The notes: a model not told the origin generated them from the letters alone. Shown: positions 24,883-33,644, numbered from the stretch's first letter. The stretch: DNA of 64,000 nucleotides from Sphingobacterium bambusae (GCF_033955345.1 NZ_CP138332.1:4216001-4280000); one strand, 5' to 3'. Translations and numbers: made by a program.

Positions 24883-26559
24883 TTATAAACGAGCAGTTTT
24901 GCGCTTCTGGAAGAAAGATGCAATATCTTCTGTCGTAAAGGCATTTAGACAATGCTCGGCGGAAAGACCACCTTTTCGTGCCACATGTACCCCATAATGC
25001 ATATCCAGTAACCCTTCTGTGCGGTGAGCATCGGGATTTATGGAAAGAAGGACGCCTTTCTCTAAGGCGTATTGCTGCCATCGCCAATCGAGATCCAACC
25101 GGAGCGGGTTGGAGTTGACTTCAATGACCACTTGATTGGCCGCACAGGCATCGATTACCTTTTTGAAATCCAGTGGATAACCGGCTCTACTTAATAGCAG
25201 GCGACCGGTAGGGTGGCCTAGGATCGTCGTATAGGGGTTTTCGATGGCACGAATCAATCGTTGCGTTGCCTTTTCTTCATCCATGCGGAGATTGCTGTGT
25301 ACCGAAGCGACTACAAAATCAAATTTTTCCAGAATTTCTGCCGGATAATCCAACGATCCATCGCCCAATATATCCGACTCGATGCCTTTAAAAATCTTAA
25401 AAGGAGCAAGTTTTTCGTTCAAGTTGTCCACCTCTTGCCACTGCTCTGCCAATCGTTCCACGGATAGGCCGTTGGCATAAACTGCAGTCTTGGAGTGGTC
25501 GCAAATACCTAAATAACCCAAGCCAAGTTCGTTTTTGCAATAGCTGGCCATTTGTTCTAAGCTGTGTACCCCATCACTGTAGGTAGAGTGATTGTGCAAT
25601 GTGCCTTTTAGATCGCTATAGTTGATGAGCTTTGGAAGCTTGTGCTCTTTGGCCCAAGTTATTTCCTGCAGACCCTCGCGTAGCTCTGGTTCGATGAAGG
25701 AAAGGCCCAATTCATTATAGATGGAGGCTTCGTTATCCACTTGCGGGATATCCTTGCGTATAGCTTGTAGTTGTTGGATATGTGCATCGCTACCCGTACT
25801 TAATAGCAGGTCGTAAGCGAACGTAGCGCTGCTGCTAAAAAGTATTTGATATTTCAGGGAAAAAGGATCCGTAAATTGCAGAGAGGCGTCGAAACGTTCA
25901 AGCAGGGTGAAGTCTTTATTTTCTTCAATAAAATGAACAACTGCCGCTTCGGGCGCTGTGGTTATGATGTCGATCGAGGAAACGATCTCGCACTTGCGGC
26001 GAAACTCTCCGGTAAACGAATGTATCTCTTCTTTGAACGCTGCGGATAAAGCCGTAAAGAAAGGTTGTACGATTTTTTCTGCTTTGGCATAAAGAAATAA
26101 ACCCTGCGCCGCATTGGCAAACTCGATCGCTTTCCGAATTTCTTCTTGTGTTTTCAACCCGAAGCCTTTCGCTTCCACCAAACGGTTTTCATTGCAGGCA
26201 TACAACAGTTCGCCCACCGTCTCTATGCCCAGGTCGTTCCAGATGATCTGAACCTTTTTAGGTCCAAGTCCTTTGATGGAAAGCATAGCTAATATGCCTT
26301 CGGGTGTCTTTGTAATCAGATCATCCAGCTCTTTGAAAGATCCTGTCTCAATAAGCATGCTGATTTTCTCGGCTGTACTTTTTCCTATCCCTGGCTGTTC
26401 AGCCAGTTGTTCCAAGGAAGCATCCACGGCCGGAAAAGGAAGTTTGTCAATCTTGAATGATGCAGAAGCCATAGCTTTCGTCCGAAATGGATTTTGGTTG
26501 TACAACTCCATTAACTGGCTACATAATTTAAATGCTTTTGCTATGGCTTTATTTTCCAT
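24883..26559 (-). CDS. PolX-like protein: HhH + degenerate polymerase X core + intact PHP phosphoesterase domain
   Basis: This 558-residue protein has the bacterial PolX architecture. Helix-hairpin-helix units come first (LAEQPGIGKSTAEKISMLI at 52-70, LSIKGLGPKKVQIIW at 93-107), then a nucleotidyltransferase region (about 150-300), then a C-terminal PHP domain (about 318-558). The PHP domain keeps HNHSTYSDG (322-330), ICDHS, FKGIESDIL, ASVHS, GHPTGR and NPDAHR, so a metal-dependent 3'-5' exonuclease should be active. In the polymerase core the usual GDID pair reads SSID (194-197), losing the first catalytic Asp. The third Asp position (usual QVDLRV) appears to be Ser234. DNA synthesis is therefore doubtful. 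The gene starts 3 bp after the NADH dehydrogenase stop. Confidence 0.85.
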   Translation of the reverse strand: MENKAIAKAFKLCSQLMELYNQNPFRTKAMASASFKIDKLPFPAVDASLEQLAEQPGIGKSTAEKISMLIETGSFKELDDLITKTPEGILAMLSIKGLGPKKVQIIWNDLGIETVGELLYACNENRLVEAKGFGLKTQEEIRKAIEFANAAQGLFLYAKAEKIVQPFFTALSAAFKEEIHSFTGEFRRKCEIVSSIDIITTAPEAAVVHFIEENKDFTLLERFDASLQFTDPFSLKYQILFSSSATFAYDLLLSTGSDAHIQQLQAIRKDIPQVDNEASIYNELGLSFIEPELREGLQEITWAKEHKLPKLINYSDLKGTLHNHSTYSDGVHSLEQMASYCKNELGLGYLGICDHSKTAVYANGLSVERLAEQWQEVDNLNEKLAPFKIFKGIESDILGDGSLDYPAEILEKFDFVVASVHSNLRMDEEKATQRLIRAIENPYTTILGHPTGRLLLSRAGYPLDFKKVIDACAANQVVIEVNSNPLRLDLDWRWQQYALEKGVLLSINPDAHRTEGLLDMHYGVHVARKGGLSAEHCLNAFTTEDIASFFQKRKTARL

Positions 26560-26562
26560 GTT

Positions 26563-27879
26563 TTACTGATCTTGGTATGCTAAATCTTCTTTTTTGGGTT
26601 CTGGCCTGTCGACGCGATTGATGATAAGTCGTATACCGCTATTCTTCGTGAAAAACTTGACCGTCCAGTTTACAAAGGTTACTAATTTATTGCGAAAACC
26701 AAAGATCGATACCAAATGTACAAACATCCAAGTCATCCAAGCTAAAAATCCTTTCATATGGATGTTGCCCATATCGACGACTGCCCGGTTGCGACCAACG
26801 GTGGCCATAGAACCTTTATCAAAATATTTAAAGTTTGGAAGGTTGTGGTTCCCGTTCATGCTGCTCAGGATGTGCTTAGCCACGTACTTGCCCTGTTGCT
26901 GCGCCGCTGGTGCTACACCAGGAAGCCCACGAGGCGTTTCTTCGGTGATCATCGCTGCTACATCGCCAATCGCATACACGCCATCCATGGCTTCGATGCG
27001 GCATTGGCCATCGGTTTTGATGCGATTGCCGCGCTGTATAATCTCGGGATGTATTCCCTCAGGAAATTGTCCCATGACGCCAGCGCCCCAAATTACAGTT
27101 TTTGTTGGGATGCTTTCGCCATTTGATAGGGTAATGGTATTCCCATCATATCCCGTTACCTGCGTATTTAGCATCACTTTAACGCCCAATTCTTTTAGGT
27201 ACCTTTCGGCATCGCTAGATGATTTTTCAGAGAGAGCGCCCAAAATTTTGCCCATACCTTCAACAAGGTATACCTTCATCTCGTGCTTAGAGAGCTCAGG
27301 ATAATCCTTTTTCAATATGTGGAGTTGTATTTCTGCAATCGCTCCCGAAAGCTCAACGCCGGTTGGGCCTCCACCTACAACGACAAAGTTTAAGAAACGT
27401 TCGCGATCGAGTAGGTTTTTACGAAGCACGGCGTCTTCTAGGTTTTGCAATACGTAACTACGGATGTTGAGCGCTTCGTGGATGCTCTTCATAGGAAGCG
27501 CATACTTTTCTACCTGTTTGTTACCAAAAAAATTGGAGGTTGCTCCTGTCGCAATGATCAGGTAGTCGTAGTCATAATCTCCAACAGATGTTTTGACGAT
27601 CTTGTCCTGCGAGTTTATCTCGAGTACATCGGCCATTCTGAACCGGAAATTTTCTTGGGATTTGAACATCTTGCGGATGGGAAAGGAAATAGCGTCCGCA
27701 GCCAATGTACCCGTCGCGACTTGGTACATCAATGGTTGGAACGTATGGAAGTTGTTTCTATCAATCAATAGCACTTCCACTTCTTTATCCTTAAACTGTT
27801 TGGCCGCTTCTACACCTCCGAAACCACCGCCAATGATGATGACTCTCGGAAAGCTTCTTTCAGAACGATCTAATAACAT
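26563..27879 (-). CDS. ndh: Type II NADH dehydrogenase (NAD(P)/FAD-dependent oxidoreductase)
   Basis: This 438-residue flavoprotein has an N-terminal FAD Rossmann motif (VIIIGGGFGGVEAAK near 14-28), FHTFQPLMYQVATGTLAADAI (typical NDH-2 quinone-site region), a second NAD-binding motif VVVGGGPTGVELSGAI (near 166-181), VYAIGDVA (near 305) and APAAQQQGKYVAKHI. The C-terminal tail (about 360-430) has amphipathic or hydrophobic stretches such as GFLAWMTWMFVHLVSIFGF for membrane attachment. It oxidises NADH and reduces quinone without pumping protons. PolX follows in the same transcript. Confidence 0.92.
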   Translation of the reverse strand: MLLDRSERSFPRVIIIGGGFGGVEAAKQFKDKEVEVLLIDRNNFHTFQPLMYQVATGTLAADAISFPIRKMFKSQENFRFRMADVLEINSQDKIVKTSVGDYDYDYLIIATGATSNFFGNKQVEKYALPMKSIHEALNIRSYVLQNLEDAVLRKNLLDRERFLNFVVVGGGPTGVELSGAIAEIQLHILKKDYPELSKHEMKVYLVEGMGKILGALSEKSSSDAERYLKELGVKVMLNTQVTGYDGNTITLSNGESIPTKTVIWGAGVMGQFPEGIHPEIIQRGNRIKTDGQCRIEAMDGVYAIGDVAAMITEETPRGLPGVAPAAQQQGKYVAKHILSSMNGNHNLPNFKYFDKGSMATVGRNRAVVDMGNIHMKGFLAWMTWMFVHLVSIFGFRNKLVTFVNWTVKFFTKNSGIRLIINRVDRPEPKKEDLAYQDQ

Positions 27880-28020
27880 AATAAACTAATTTTGTTCTAT
27901 ACTGTGAGATAGGCTACAAATATCTTAATTGTCTTTTATGCTAGTATTAACTAATTCTAATATTTGTGCAAAGTCCCTGTTCAGACGTCTATCTCTTCTC
28001 TTCTACAAAAATACAAAAAC

Positions 28021-28041
28021 TTAGTGTGATTTGTACACTAA
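28021..28041 (-). terminator. Terminator after the ferredoxin gene
   Basis: TTAGTGT and ACACTAA form a 7-bp stem with a 7-base loop. Read on the minus strand it is followed by GTTTTTGTATTTTTG. It lies 9 bp past the ferredoxin stop and separates the MarR-reductase-ferredoxin operon from ndh. Confidence 0.65.
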
Positions 28042-28049
28042 TAATCGGA

Positions 28050-28379
28050 TCATTGTAAGGTGCCTTTTATTTTTACCTGTAAACCGTCGTTGTCATTTGT
28101 TAGTCGAAGCTGGCAGGCGAGGCGACTAGCGTCATCAGCATCAGGCAAGGTGTCTAACATATCCAGTTCTTGATCGGATGCGGCAGGTAGGCTTTCGGCG
28201 CCATGTAGGATTTCGACATGGCAGGTGGCGCAGAGCGCCATCCCACCACAGGTGGCTAGAATATCGTACTCGGAAGCTTTCAAGATCTCCATCAGGCTTA
28301 AGTTGATGTCTGTAGGCAATTCCAGCGGATTGACCTGTCCATCCCGGTCTTCGACCTGTATTGTAATTATATTTTCCAT
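28050..28379 (-). CDS. 2Fe-2S ferredoxin, adrenodoxin type
   Basis: A 109-residue soluble ferredoxin with cysteines at 44, 50, 53 and 89, spacing C-x5-C-x2-C-x35-C (motif CGGMALCATC, then RLACQL). That is the vertebrate/ISC-type 2Fe-2S pattern, not the plant type. It carries one electron at a time. The gene begins 2 bp after the stop of the ferredoxin-NADP reductase gene, so the two should be an electron-transfer pair. The nearby acyl-ACP desaturase is a likely electron acceptor. Confidence 0.93.
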   Translation of the reverse strand: MENIITIQVEDRDGQVNPLELPTDINLSLMEILKASEYDILATCGGMALCATCHVEILHGAESLPAASDQELDMLDTLPDADDASRLACQLRLTNDNDGLQVKIKGTLQ

Positions 28380-28381
28380 AG

Positions 28382-29386
28382 CTAAAATGCGTTGATGCCG
28401 TTTACTGTTGTGTATTTGAAACTAAGCTTTTGCTCAGGATACACATATTTGAATGCGCTCTGACACATGAGTGCAGCTTCATGGTATCCACATAGGATAA
28501 GCTTTAGCTTTCCGGGATAGCTGTTGATATCGCCAATGGCATAGATACGCTCCACATTGCTGGAATAGTCGAATGTGTTTACCTCGATAGCATTTTTGTC
28601 GATCTGTAACCCCCAGTCGGCAATTGACCCCAGCTTAGGACTGAGTCCGTAGAGCGGAATAAATTCATCGGTCTGTAGCACAGTGGATTCCTTCTGCTTA
28701 TTGGCGACTTGGATTCCGGTTAATGTTCTATCACCTTCCAACGCGACGAGCGTATGCGAGAGCAACAGATCAATTTTGCCCTGTTGGGCAAGTTGGTGCA
28801 CTTTCTCGGCTGAGTCTGGTGCACCGCGGAAAGAATCGCTGCGGTGTACGAGCGTTGTTTTCTTCGCGATGTCAGCCAAGTAAACAGTCCAGTCTAGGGC
28901 CGAATCTCCGCCACCAGCGATGACAATACGCTTATCACGAAACCTTTCGGGATCTTTTACCATGTAATGCACATTAGTCTTTTCAAATCGATCAAGATTA
29001 AGTAGTTCAGGCTTGCGGGGTTCAAAACAACCTAAGCCTCCGGCAATGACTACAACTTGGCAATGCACCACGGTGCCTTCTGAGCCGATGACGAAATAAG
29101 AACCATCATCTTGTTTGCATAGTTCCTCCACGCGCTCTGCTAAGCTGAAGGTAGGAGCAAAAGGAGCAATCTGTTCCATCTGCCGGTCGATAAGCTCCTG
29201 CGCAAGGATGCTGGGGTACCCCGGAATATCGTAAATGGGCTTGTGTGGATATATCTCTGACAATTGACCGCCTACCTGCGGCAAAACATCCATCAAGTGG
29301 CAGCGCATCTTGAGCAAGCCGGCTTCGAAGACAGCAAAAAGACCCACCGGTCCAGCGCCGATAATACACATATCTGTTAAGATCAT
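28382..29386 (-). CDS. Ferredoxin-NADP reductase, thioredoxin-reductase-like type
   Basis: This 334-residue flavoenzyme has FAD motif CIIGAGPVGLFAVFEAGLL (8-26), NADP motif IVIAGGGDSALDW (about 150-162) and the C-terminal FAD motif YAIGDINSYPG (about 286-296). It lacks the CxxC redox pair of thioredoxin reductase, which together with the motifs LMDVLPQVGGQLSEIYPHKPIYDIPG places it with the bacterial type 2 ferredoxin-NADP reductases. It moves electrons between NADPH and ferredoxin. Its start overlaps the MarR stop by 4 bp (ATGA), showing translational coupling, and ferredoxin follows directly. Confidence 0.92.
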   Translation of the reverse strand: MILTDMCIIGAGPVGLFAVFEAGLLKMRCHLMDVLPQVGGQLSEIYPHKPIYDIPGYPSILAQELIDRQMEQIAPFAPTFSLAERVEELCKQDDGSYFVIGSEGTVVHCQVVVIAGGLGCFEPRKPELLNLDRFEKTNVHYMVKDPERFRDKRIVIAGGGDSALDWTVYLADIAKKTTLVHRSDSFRGAPDSAEKVHQLAQQGKIDLLLSHTLVALEGDRTLTGIQVANKQKESTVLQTDEFIPLYGLSPKLGSIADWGLQIDKNAIEVNTFDYSSNVERIYAIGDINSYPGKLKLILCGYHEAALMCQSAFKYVYPEQKLSFKYTTVNGINAF

Positions 29387-29823
29387 GGCATTTGATTTAA
29401 GTTATTGTAAATTGTGTTTAAGATCCGCGTAAAGTTGTCGAAATCTTCATCGGAAAGATTTTCCCAAGCCTTCATGCGGATGTGTTTTACCGCAGGCGAC
29501 AATTCTTCCACCTTCTTTTGTCCGGCGTCAGTCAATCGGATATGTAGTGATCGACGATCTTGAGGATGTTCGATGCGTTCGACAAGTTGTTTTTTTATAA
29601 TGATGTCAACAATGCGTGTCAACGTAGGCTGATCTTTACCTGATTTTTCCGCAAGTTCTTTATGTGAGAGGACGTCTTCATTGTATAAAATCTTTAAGAT
29701 GCTCCATTGATCGATCGTGAGATCGAAGGCATTGTGCAGGAAAGACGTTTGAGCATATTGTTTTACCCTTCGTGCCGTACGATCGAGGATAAAGGAATAT
29801 TGACTATATTTTTCTTTTAGCAT
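29383..29823 (-). CDS. MarR-family transcriptional regulator
   Basis: A 146-residue winged-helix regulator from the ATG at 29823. A longer frame would prepend 17 hydrophobic residues that do not belong to the family. The wHTH core is SHKELAEKSGKDQPTLTRIVDIIIKKQLVERI with wing HPQDRRSLHIRLTDAGQKK. MarR proteins are dimeric repressors that bind small aromatic or lipophilic ligands. It is first in an operon with a ferredoxin reductase and ferredoxin and sits just downstream of an acyl-ACP desaturase, so it may adjust the desaturation electron supply. The target is inferred only. Confidence 0.9.
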   Translation of the reverse strand: MLKEKYSQYSFILDRTARRVKQYAQTSFLHNAFDLTIDQWSILKILYNEDVLSHKELAEKSGKDQPTLTRIVDIIIKKQLVERIEHPQDRRSLHIRLTDAGQKKVEELSPAVKHIRMKAWENLSDEDFDNFTRILNTIYNNLNQMP

Positions 29824-29873
29824 AGCAATTATTAGTATAACAACTAAAATAGCGAAAACATAAATTAAAAACA

Positions 29874-29901
29874 AAAAAAGCTTGAGTTTTTACTCAAGCC
29901 T
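29874..29901 (-). terminator. Rho-independent terminator of the desaturase gene
   Basis: GGCTTGAGT and ACTCAAGCT arms flank a short A/T loop and are followed on the minus strand by TTTTTTTGTTTTT. The hairpin begins at the desaturase stop codon and ends about 50 bp before the MarR ATG, so read-through into the MarR operon may be partial. Confidence 0.88.
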
Positions 29902-30896
29902 TATCCGTGTATCCACTTAAATTTATATTGCATCTCGGGTACTTTGATCCGATCTGCTAACCTTGTCAGACGATCTGGAAGTTTCATCAAATAGTCTCGT
30001 GCTTTTTCACCTTTCTCGTTCAATCCGCCTACCTTGTCTATTTTCCATTCGTCATTCAGACTCTTTAGAATATCGACATAGTCTAGCGCAGTATAAACCT
30101 CTAGTCGTTGTGCCGCATCTGAAAAGTGAGCAAAGGCTTCCCCTTGTGGTTCGCCGGCTTCGCGCATGAAATGAGCGGGCATAACGATCTTCTTGCGCAT
30201 CATATCTTCAAATGCGATCATAACCTCGCTAGGATCTACCGCTAGGGCGTGCGTGATAAAAGACATGTAGGCTTTTGCATGGCGAGCCTCATCGGAAGCA
30301 ATTACACCACACATTTTCGCTAATAATTTGTCGCCTGATTTTTTAGATATTCCGGCCACGCGTCTGTGTGAGACGTTGGTCGCTAGCTCCTGAAATGACG
30401 TATAGATAAAGTTTCGGTAAGGGTCGGCACCAGTGCCGATATCGAAACCATCCTGAATCAGATATTGGGTAGATATTTCGAACTGACGCATGTCAATGCG
30501 GCCGGATAGATAGAGGTATTTGTTCAACAAATCGCCGTGGCGGTTTTCTTCCGCCGTCCAAGCACGTACCCAACGCATCCATCCACCTTGCTCGTTTTTT
30601 TCGACATCCTCCACCATGGTTAGCCAAGATTCATAGGTAGGAAGAGCCTCTTCGGTAATGGTGTCACCAATAAGGACAGCAACCAAGTCATAAGGAAGTT
30701 CGCGCGCACTTTCCTGAAGGTCGCGCACCTCTTCGAAAAAGGTGTCACGCGATGCATCAGGCAGGAAGTCGGCCGGTTGCCACATTTCCTCCACAGGCTT
30801 CAAATAGTCGCTCATCTCATTCAGCATGAACGGCTCCAAATAGGCCATAACCTCTTTTCTCGACCCCTCTGGGATATTTAATGGTAACTCTTGCAT
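29901..30896 (-). CDS. Acyl-ACP desaturase (soluble di-iron, plant stearoyl-ACP desaturase type)
   Basis: A 331-residue soluble protein with two di-iron motifs, EENRHG (116-121) and DEARHA (202-207). These match the ExxH pairs of stearoyl-ACP 9-desaturase, as do the flanking segments DFLPDASRDTFFEEVRDL, ISTQYLIQDGFDIGTGADPYRNFIYTSFQELAT and AHFMREAGEP. It uses O2 and two electrons from reduced ferredoxin to insert a cis double bond in acyl-ACP. The ATG at 30896 is preferred to an upstream TTG because a -7 box lies between them. A ferredoxin and its reductase are encoded 0.5-2.8 kb downstream on the same strand. Confidence 0.92.
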   Translation of the reverse strand: MQELPLNIPEGSRKEVMAYLEPFMLNEMSDYLKPVEEMWQPADFLPDASRDTFFEEVRDLQESARELPYDLVAVLIGDTITEEALPTYESWLTMVEDVEKNEQGGWMRWVRAWTAEENRHGDLLNKYLYLSGRIDMRQFEISTQYLIQDGFDIGTGADPYRNFIYTSFQELATNVSHRRVAGISKKSGDKLLAKMCGVIASDEARHAKAYMSFITHALAVDPSEVMIAFEDMMRKKIVMPAHFMREAGEPQGEAFAHFSDAAQRLEVYTALDYVDILKSLNDEWKIDKVGGLNEKGEKARDYLMKLPDRLTRLADRIKVPEMQYKFKWIHG

Positions 30897-30904
30897 ATCT
30901 CGTA

Positions 30905-30912
30905 CAAAGGTA
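30905..30912 (-). promoter_or_regulatory. -7 box of the desaturase gene
   Basis: TACCTTTG on the minus strand (TAnnTTTG) ends 8 bases before the ATG at 30896, so the mRNA leader would be only one or two bases. The -33 element is weak. Confidence 0.5.
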
Positions 30913-31043
30913 ACCAATTACCTATAAATTATTGTTCTATATTTTTACAAAATATGCAACAATGATGAAAATCAGTTTTCCAAAAGGGGCAGTTTCCCGC
31001 AAAAAGAATACACGCTGTTGACCTATTTTATGGGGTAATATAC

Positions 31044-31070
31044 TAACTTTGTAGCACATTTTTAAAGGAG
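31044..31070 (+). promoter_or_regulatory. -7 box and ribosome-binding site of sufS
   Basis: TAACTTTG (31044-31051) fits the -7 consensus, with a loosely placed TTG 23 bases upstream. AAAGGAG at 31064-31070, 8 bases before the TTG at 31079, is one of the few strong Shine-Dalgarno sites in the window and fixes that TTG as the start. Confidence 0.6.
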
Positions 31071-31078
31071 TAAAACAT

Positions 31079-32302
31079 TTGGAAACTTTTGATATAGCTA
31101 AAATCAGGGCAGATTTTCCGATCTTAAAAAGATCAGTGAATGGAAAGCCATTGGTTTATTTTGATAATGGTGCAACAACACAAAAACCTCAGCAGGTCAT
31201 TGATGCCATTGTAAACTATTACGCTGATATGAATAGTAACGTGCATCGCGGTGTACATTACCTTAGTCAGATTTCTACGGATGCCTTTGAGGTGACGCGG
31301 CGCAAGGTACAGGCGTTTATTCATGCGAAGCACGAGCATGAAGTGATCATTACCAAAGGCACGACGGAAGCTATCAACATTATAGCGACCTGTTATGGTC
31401 GCCCTTTTATTGGTGAAGGGGATGAAATCATTATTTCTGCGATGGAGCATCATTCGAATATCGTGCCTTGGCAGATGCTGTGCGACGAAAAAGGGTGTAA
31501 GCTGCATGTTATCCCAATGAACGAGCAGGGCGAACTGAATATGGAAGCTTATCGTTCCTTATTTTCGGAGCGCACAAAATTAGTTTCTTTTACCTACGTG
31601 TCCAATGCGCTAGGAACCATAAACCCAGTGAAGGAGATGATCGATATTGCACACGAATGGCAGGTGCCCGTGCTGATCGACGCTGCGCAGGCGATACAGC
31701 ATGTGAAGATCGATGTGCAGGAATTGGATGTGGATTTCCTTGCTTTTTCAGGCCATAAGATGTATGGCCCCACGGGTGTAGGTGTGTTATATGGCAAGGA
31801 AGAACTGCTGAATAAAATGCCGCCCTATCAAGGTGGTGGCGATATGATCAAGGAGGTTACTTTCGAGAAGACGACGTATAATGAACTGCCTTTTAAATTT
31901 GAGGCTGGAACACCTAATATCGAGGCGGGTATCTGCTTGGCTCATGCGATTGATTATATCGATAGCATTGGTGTTGATGCTATAAAAGCTTATGAGGATG
32001 AACTTTTGACTTATGCTACTACGGCCTTGTCTAAAATCGAGGGTATACGTTTTATAGGTACGGCGGCGCATAAGTCTTCGGTGATTTCTTTTGTTGTCGA
32101 CGGGATACATCCCTATGATATTGGTGTGCTTTTGGATAAATTAGGTATTGCCGTGCGAACAGGACACCATTGCGCACAGCCTGTCATGAGTCAGTTTGGC
32201 ATACCCGGTACCGTGAGGGTTTCCTTGGCGATGTATAATACCAAAGAAGAAGTAGATGTTTTGATAGCTGGCTTGGAACGTGCTATTGGGATGCTTAAAT
32301 AA
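31079..32302 (+). CDS. sufS: SufS-type cysteine desulfurase
   Basis: A 407-residue PLP enzyme starting at TTG, supported by a strong upstream AAAGGAG. Motifs: YFDNGATTQKPQQVIDAI, NVHRGVHYLS, FTKGTTEAIN-type segment, LIDAAQAIQHVKIDVQ, FSGHKMYGPTGVGVLYG (PLP lysine near 227) and RTGHHCAQPVM (active Cys near 365) with RVSLAMYNT after it. That is the group II (SufS) form, which works with SufE to release sulfur from cysteine for Fe-S cluster assembly. sufE follows after 11 bp. sufBCD are not in the window. Confidence 0.96.
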   Translation: METFDIAKIRADFPILKRSVNGKPLVYFDNGATTQKPQQVIDAIVNYYADMNSNVHRGVHYLSQISTDAFEVTRRKVQAFIHAKHEHEVIITKGTTEAINIIATCYGRPFIGEGDEIIISAMEHHSNIVPWQMLCDEKGCKLHVIPMNEQGELNMEAYRSLFSERTKLVSFTYVSNALGTINPVKEMIDIAHEWQVPVLIDAAQAIQHVKIDVQELDVDFLAFSGHKMYGPTGVGVLYGKEELLNKMPPYQGGGDMIKEVTFEKTTYNELPFKFEAGTPNIEAGICLAHAIDYIDSIGVDAIKAYEDELLTYATTALSKIEGIRFIGTAAHKSSVISFVVDGIHPYDIGVLLDKLGIAVRTGHHCAQPVMSQFGIPGTVRVSLAMYNTKEEVDVLIAGLERAIGMLK

Positions 32303-32313
32303 GGTAAAGAAAA

Positions 32314-32733
32314 ATGACGATTAACGAAATACAGGACGAACTCATCGAGGATTTCGCATTCTATCAAGATTGGATGGAAAAGTATGAATACATCATACAA
32401 TTGGGAAAGGAAGTACCGTTAATAAACGATGAATACAAAACGGACGATTATATTATCAAAGGTTGTCAGTCGAAGGTATGGCTATTTGCGGAACTGCAAG
32501 AAGGTAGGATCAACTTTACGGCTGACAGTGATGCTATTATAACAAAAGGATTGGTGAGCTTAATGGTAAAGGTGTTGTCTGGGCATACGCCAGATGAAAT
32601 TGCTAATGCCGACCTCTATTTTATTGACCAGATTGGGTTGACGGAACATCTCTCGCCGACCCGTGCCAATGGCTTATTGTCTATGGTCAAGCAAATGAAG
32701 CTTTACGCTATCGCATTAAAGGCGAAAGGATAG
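32314..32733 (+). CDS. sufE: SufE-family sulfur acceptor
   Basis: A 139-residue protein. The catalytic cysteine is in IIKGCQSKVWL (Cys near 51), preceded by DWMEKYEYIIQLGKE and followed by DSDAIITKGLVSLMVKVLSGHTPDEI, all conserved in SufE. It takes persulfide sulfur from SufS and stimulates its activity. Being co-transcribed with sufS strengthens the call. A bidirectional terminator follows. Confidence 0.96.
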   Translation: MTINEIQDELIEDFAFYQDWMEKYEYIIQLGKEVPLINDEYKTDDYIIKGCQSKVWLFAELQEGRINFTADSDAIITKGLVSLMVKVLSGHTPDEIANADLYFIDQIGLTEHLSPTRANGLLSMVKQMKLYAIALKAKG

Positions 32734-32755
32734 GTGCTCCGTGTGGATCGAAAAG

Positions 32756-32796
32756 AAAAACCCTTGATTGTTGTGAAAGCGATCAAGGGTTTTTTG
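32756..32796. terminator. Bidirectional rho-independent terminator
   Basis: AAAAACCCTTGAT ... ATCAAGGGTTTTTT: an 8-bp core stem extended by A/T pairs, with a T-run after it on the plus strand and one on the minus strand. It lies between the convergent sufE and murI genes. Confidence 0.9.
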
Positions 32797-32814
32797 TTTG
32801 GAGTGCAGCGAACT

Positions 32815-33630
32815 TTAGGATACGCGTATATGTGCGGCGTGGATTTCCTCGCCAAAGAATATTTTCGCTTTCTGCTCAAAATCAATTGGATCATCCGTGG
32901 TGTAGAAGGTCATTTTCCTATTTTGCGAGCAGTTCATGGCCACCTCCTGATGTCGCGTCAGGTAGTCTGATAGGCTTTCTGCTATAAGCTTTCCCTGTGG
33001 AAGGATGCGAATGTGATTTGGGACATGCTTTCTAATGATGGGCAACAGCAGTGGATAATGTGTACAGGCTAGGATGAGCGTGTCAATTGCTGCACTTTGT
33101 GCCAGCAGTTGGGCGATGTCTTTTTTTACCAAATAATCGGCTGCTGGCGTATCGATTTCATTGTTTTCCACCAAGGGTACCCACAAAGGGCAAGCATGCT
33201 GGAACACCTGTATGTTGGGGTGGAATTTATGGATCTCTATCTTGTAGGATTCGGATAATACGGTGCCCTGTGTAGCCAATACGCCGACCTGATTGCTCGA
33301 GGTAAATTGTTGGATAGACTCTGTTGTGGGACGAATAACTCCGAGTACTTTTTTTCCGGGGGGCAAATCATGTTGCTGTATGGTGCGCAGCGCTTTTGCG
33401 GATGCGGTATTGCAAGCTAAGATAACCAAGTTACATCCTAAGTCGAACATTTTAAAGACACATTCCTTAGTAAATTCGTAGACGGTTTCGAAGGAGCGTG
33501 TGCCATAGGGAACTCTTGCGTTGTCGCCGAGGTATATATAGTCGTATTGTGGGAGTTGGTCTTTGATTTCTCGAAAGACAGTAAGTCCCCCAAAACCGGA
33601 GTCGAAGATGCCTATAGGACCTTTTTGCAT
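32815..33630 (-). CDS. murI: Glutamate racemase
   Basis: A 271-residue cofactor-independent racemase with GIFDSGFGGLTVFREI at the N-terminus, YLGDNARVPYGTRS, the first catalytic cysteine in LVILACNTASAKA, the second in LILACTHYPLL, and GVIRPT between them. It supplies D-glutamate for peptidoglycan. Full length for the family. No partner genes adjoin it, and the GH125 gene upstream ends in its own terminator. Confidence 0.96.
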   Translation of the reverse strand: MQKGPIGIFDSGFGGLTVFREIKDQLPQYDYIYLGDNARVPYGTRSFETVYEFTKECVFKMFDLGCNLVILACNTASAKALRTIQQHDLPPGKKVLGVIRPTTESIQQFTSSNQVGVLATQGTVLSESYKIEIHKFHPNIQVFQHACPLWVPLVENNEIDTPAADYLVKKDIAQLLAQSAAIDTLILACTHYPLLLPIIRKHVPNHIRILPQGKLIAESLSDYLTRHQEVAMNCSQNRKMTFYTTDDPIDFEQKAKIFFGEEIHAAHIRVS

Positions 33631-33644
33631 AGCGGGTAAATCGT

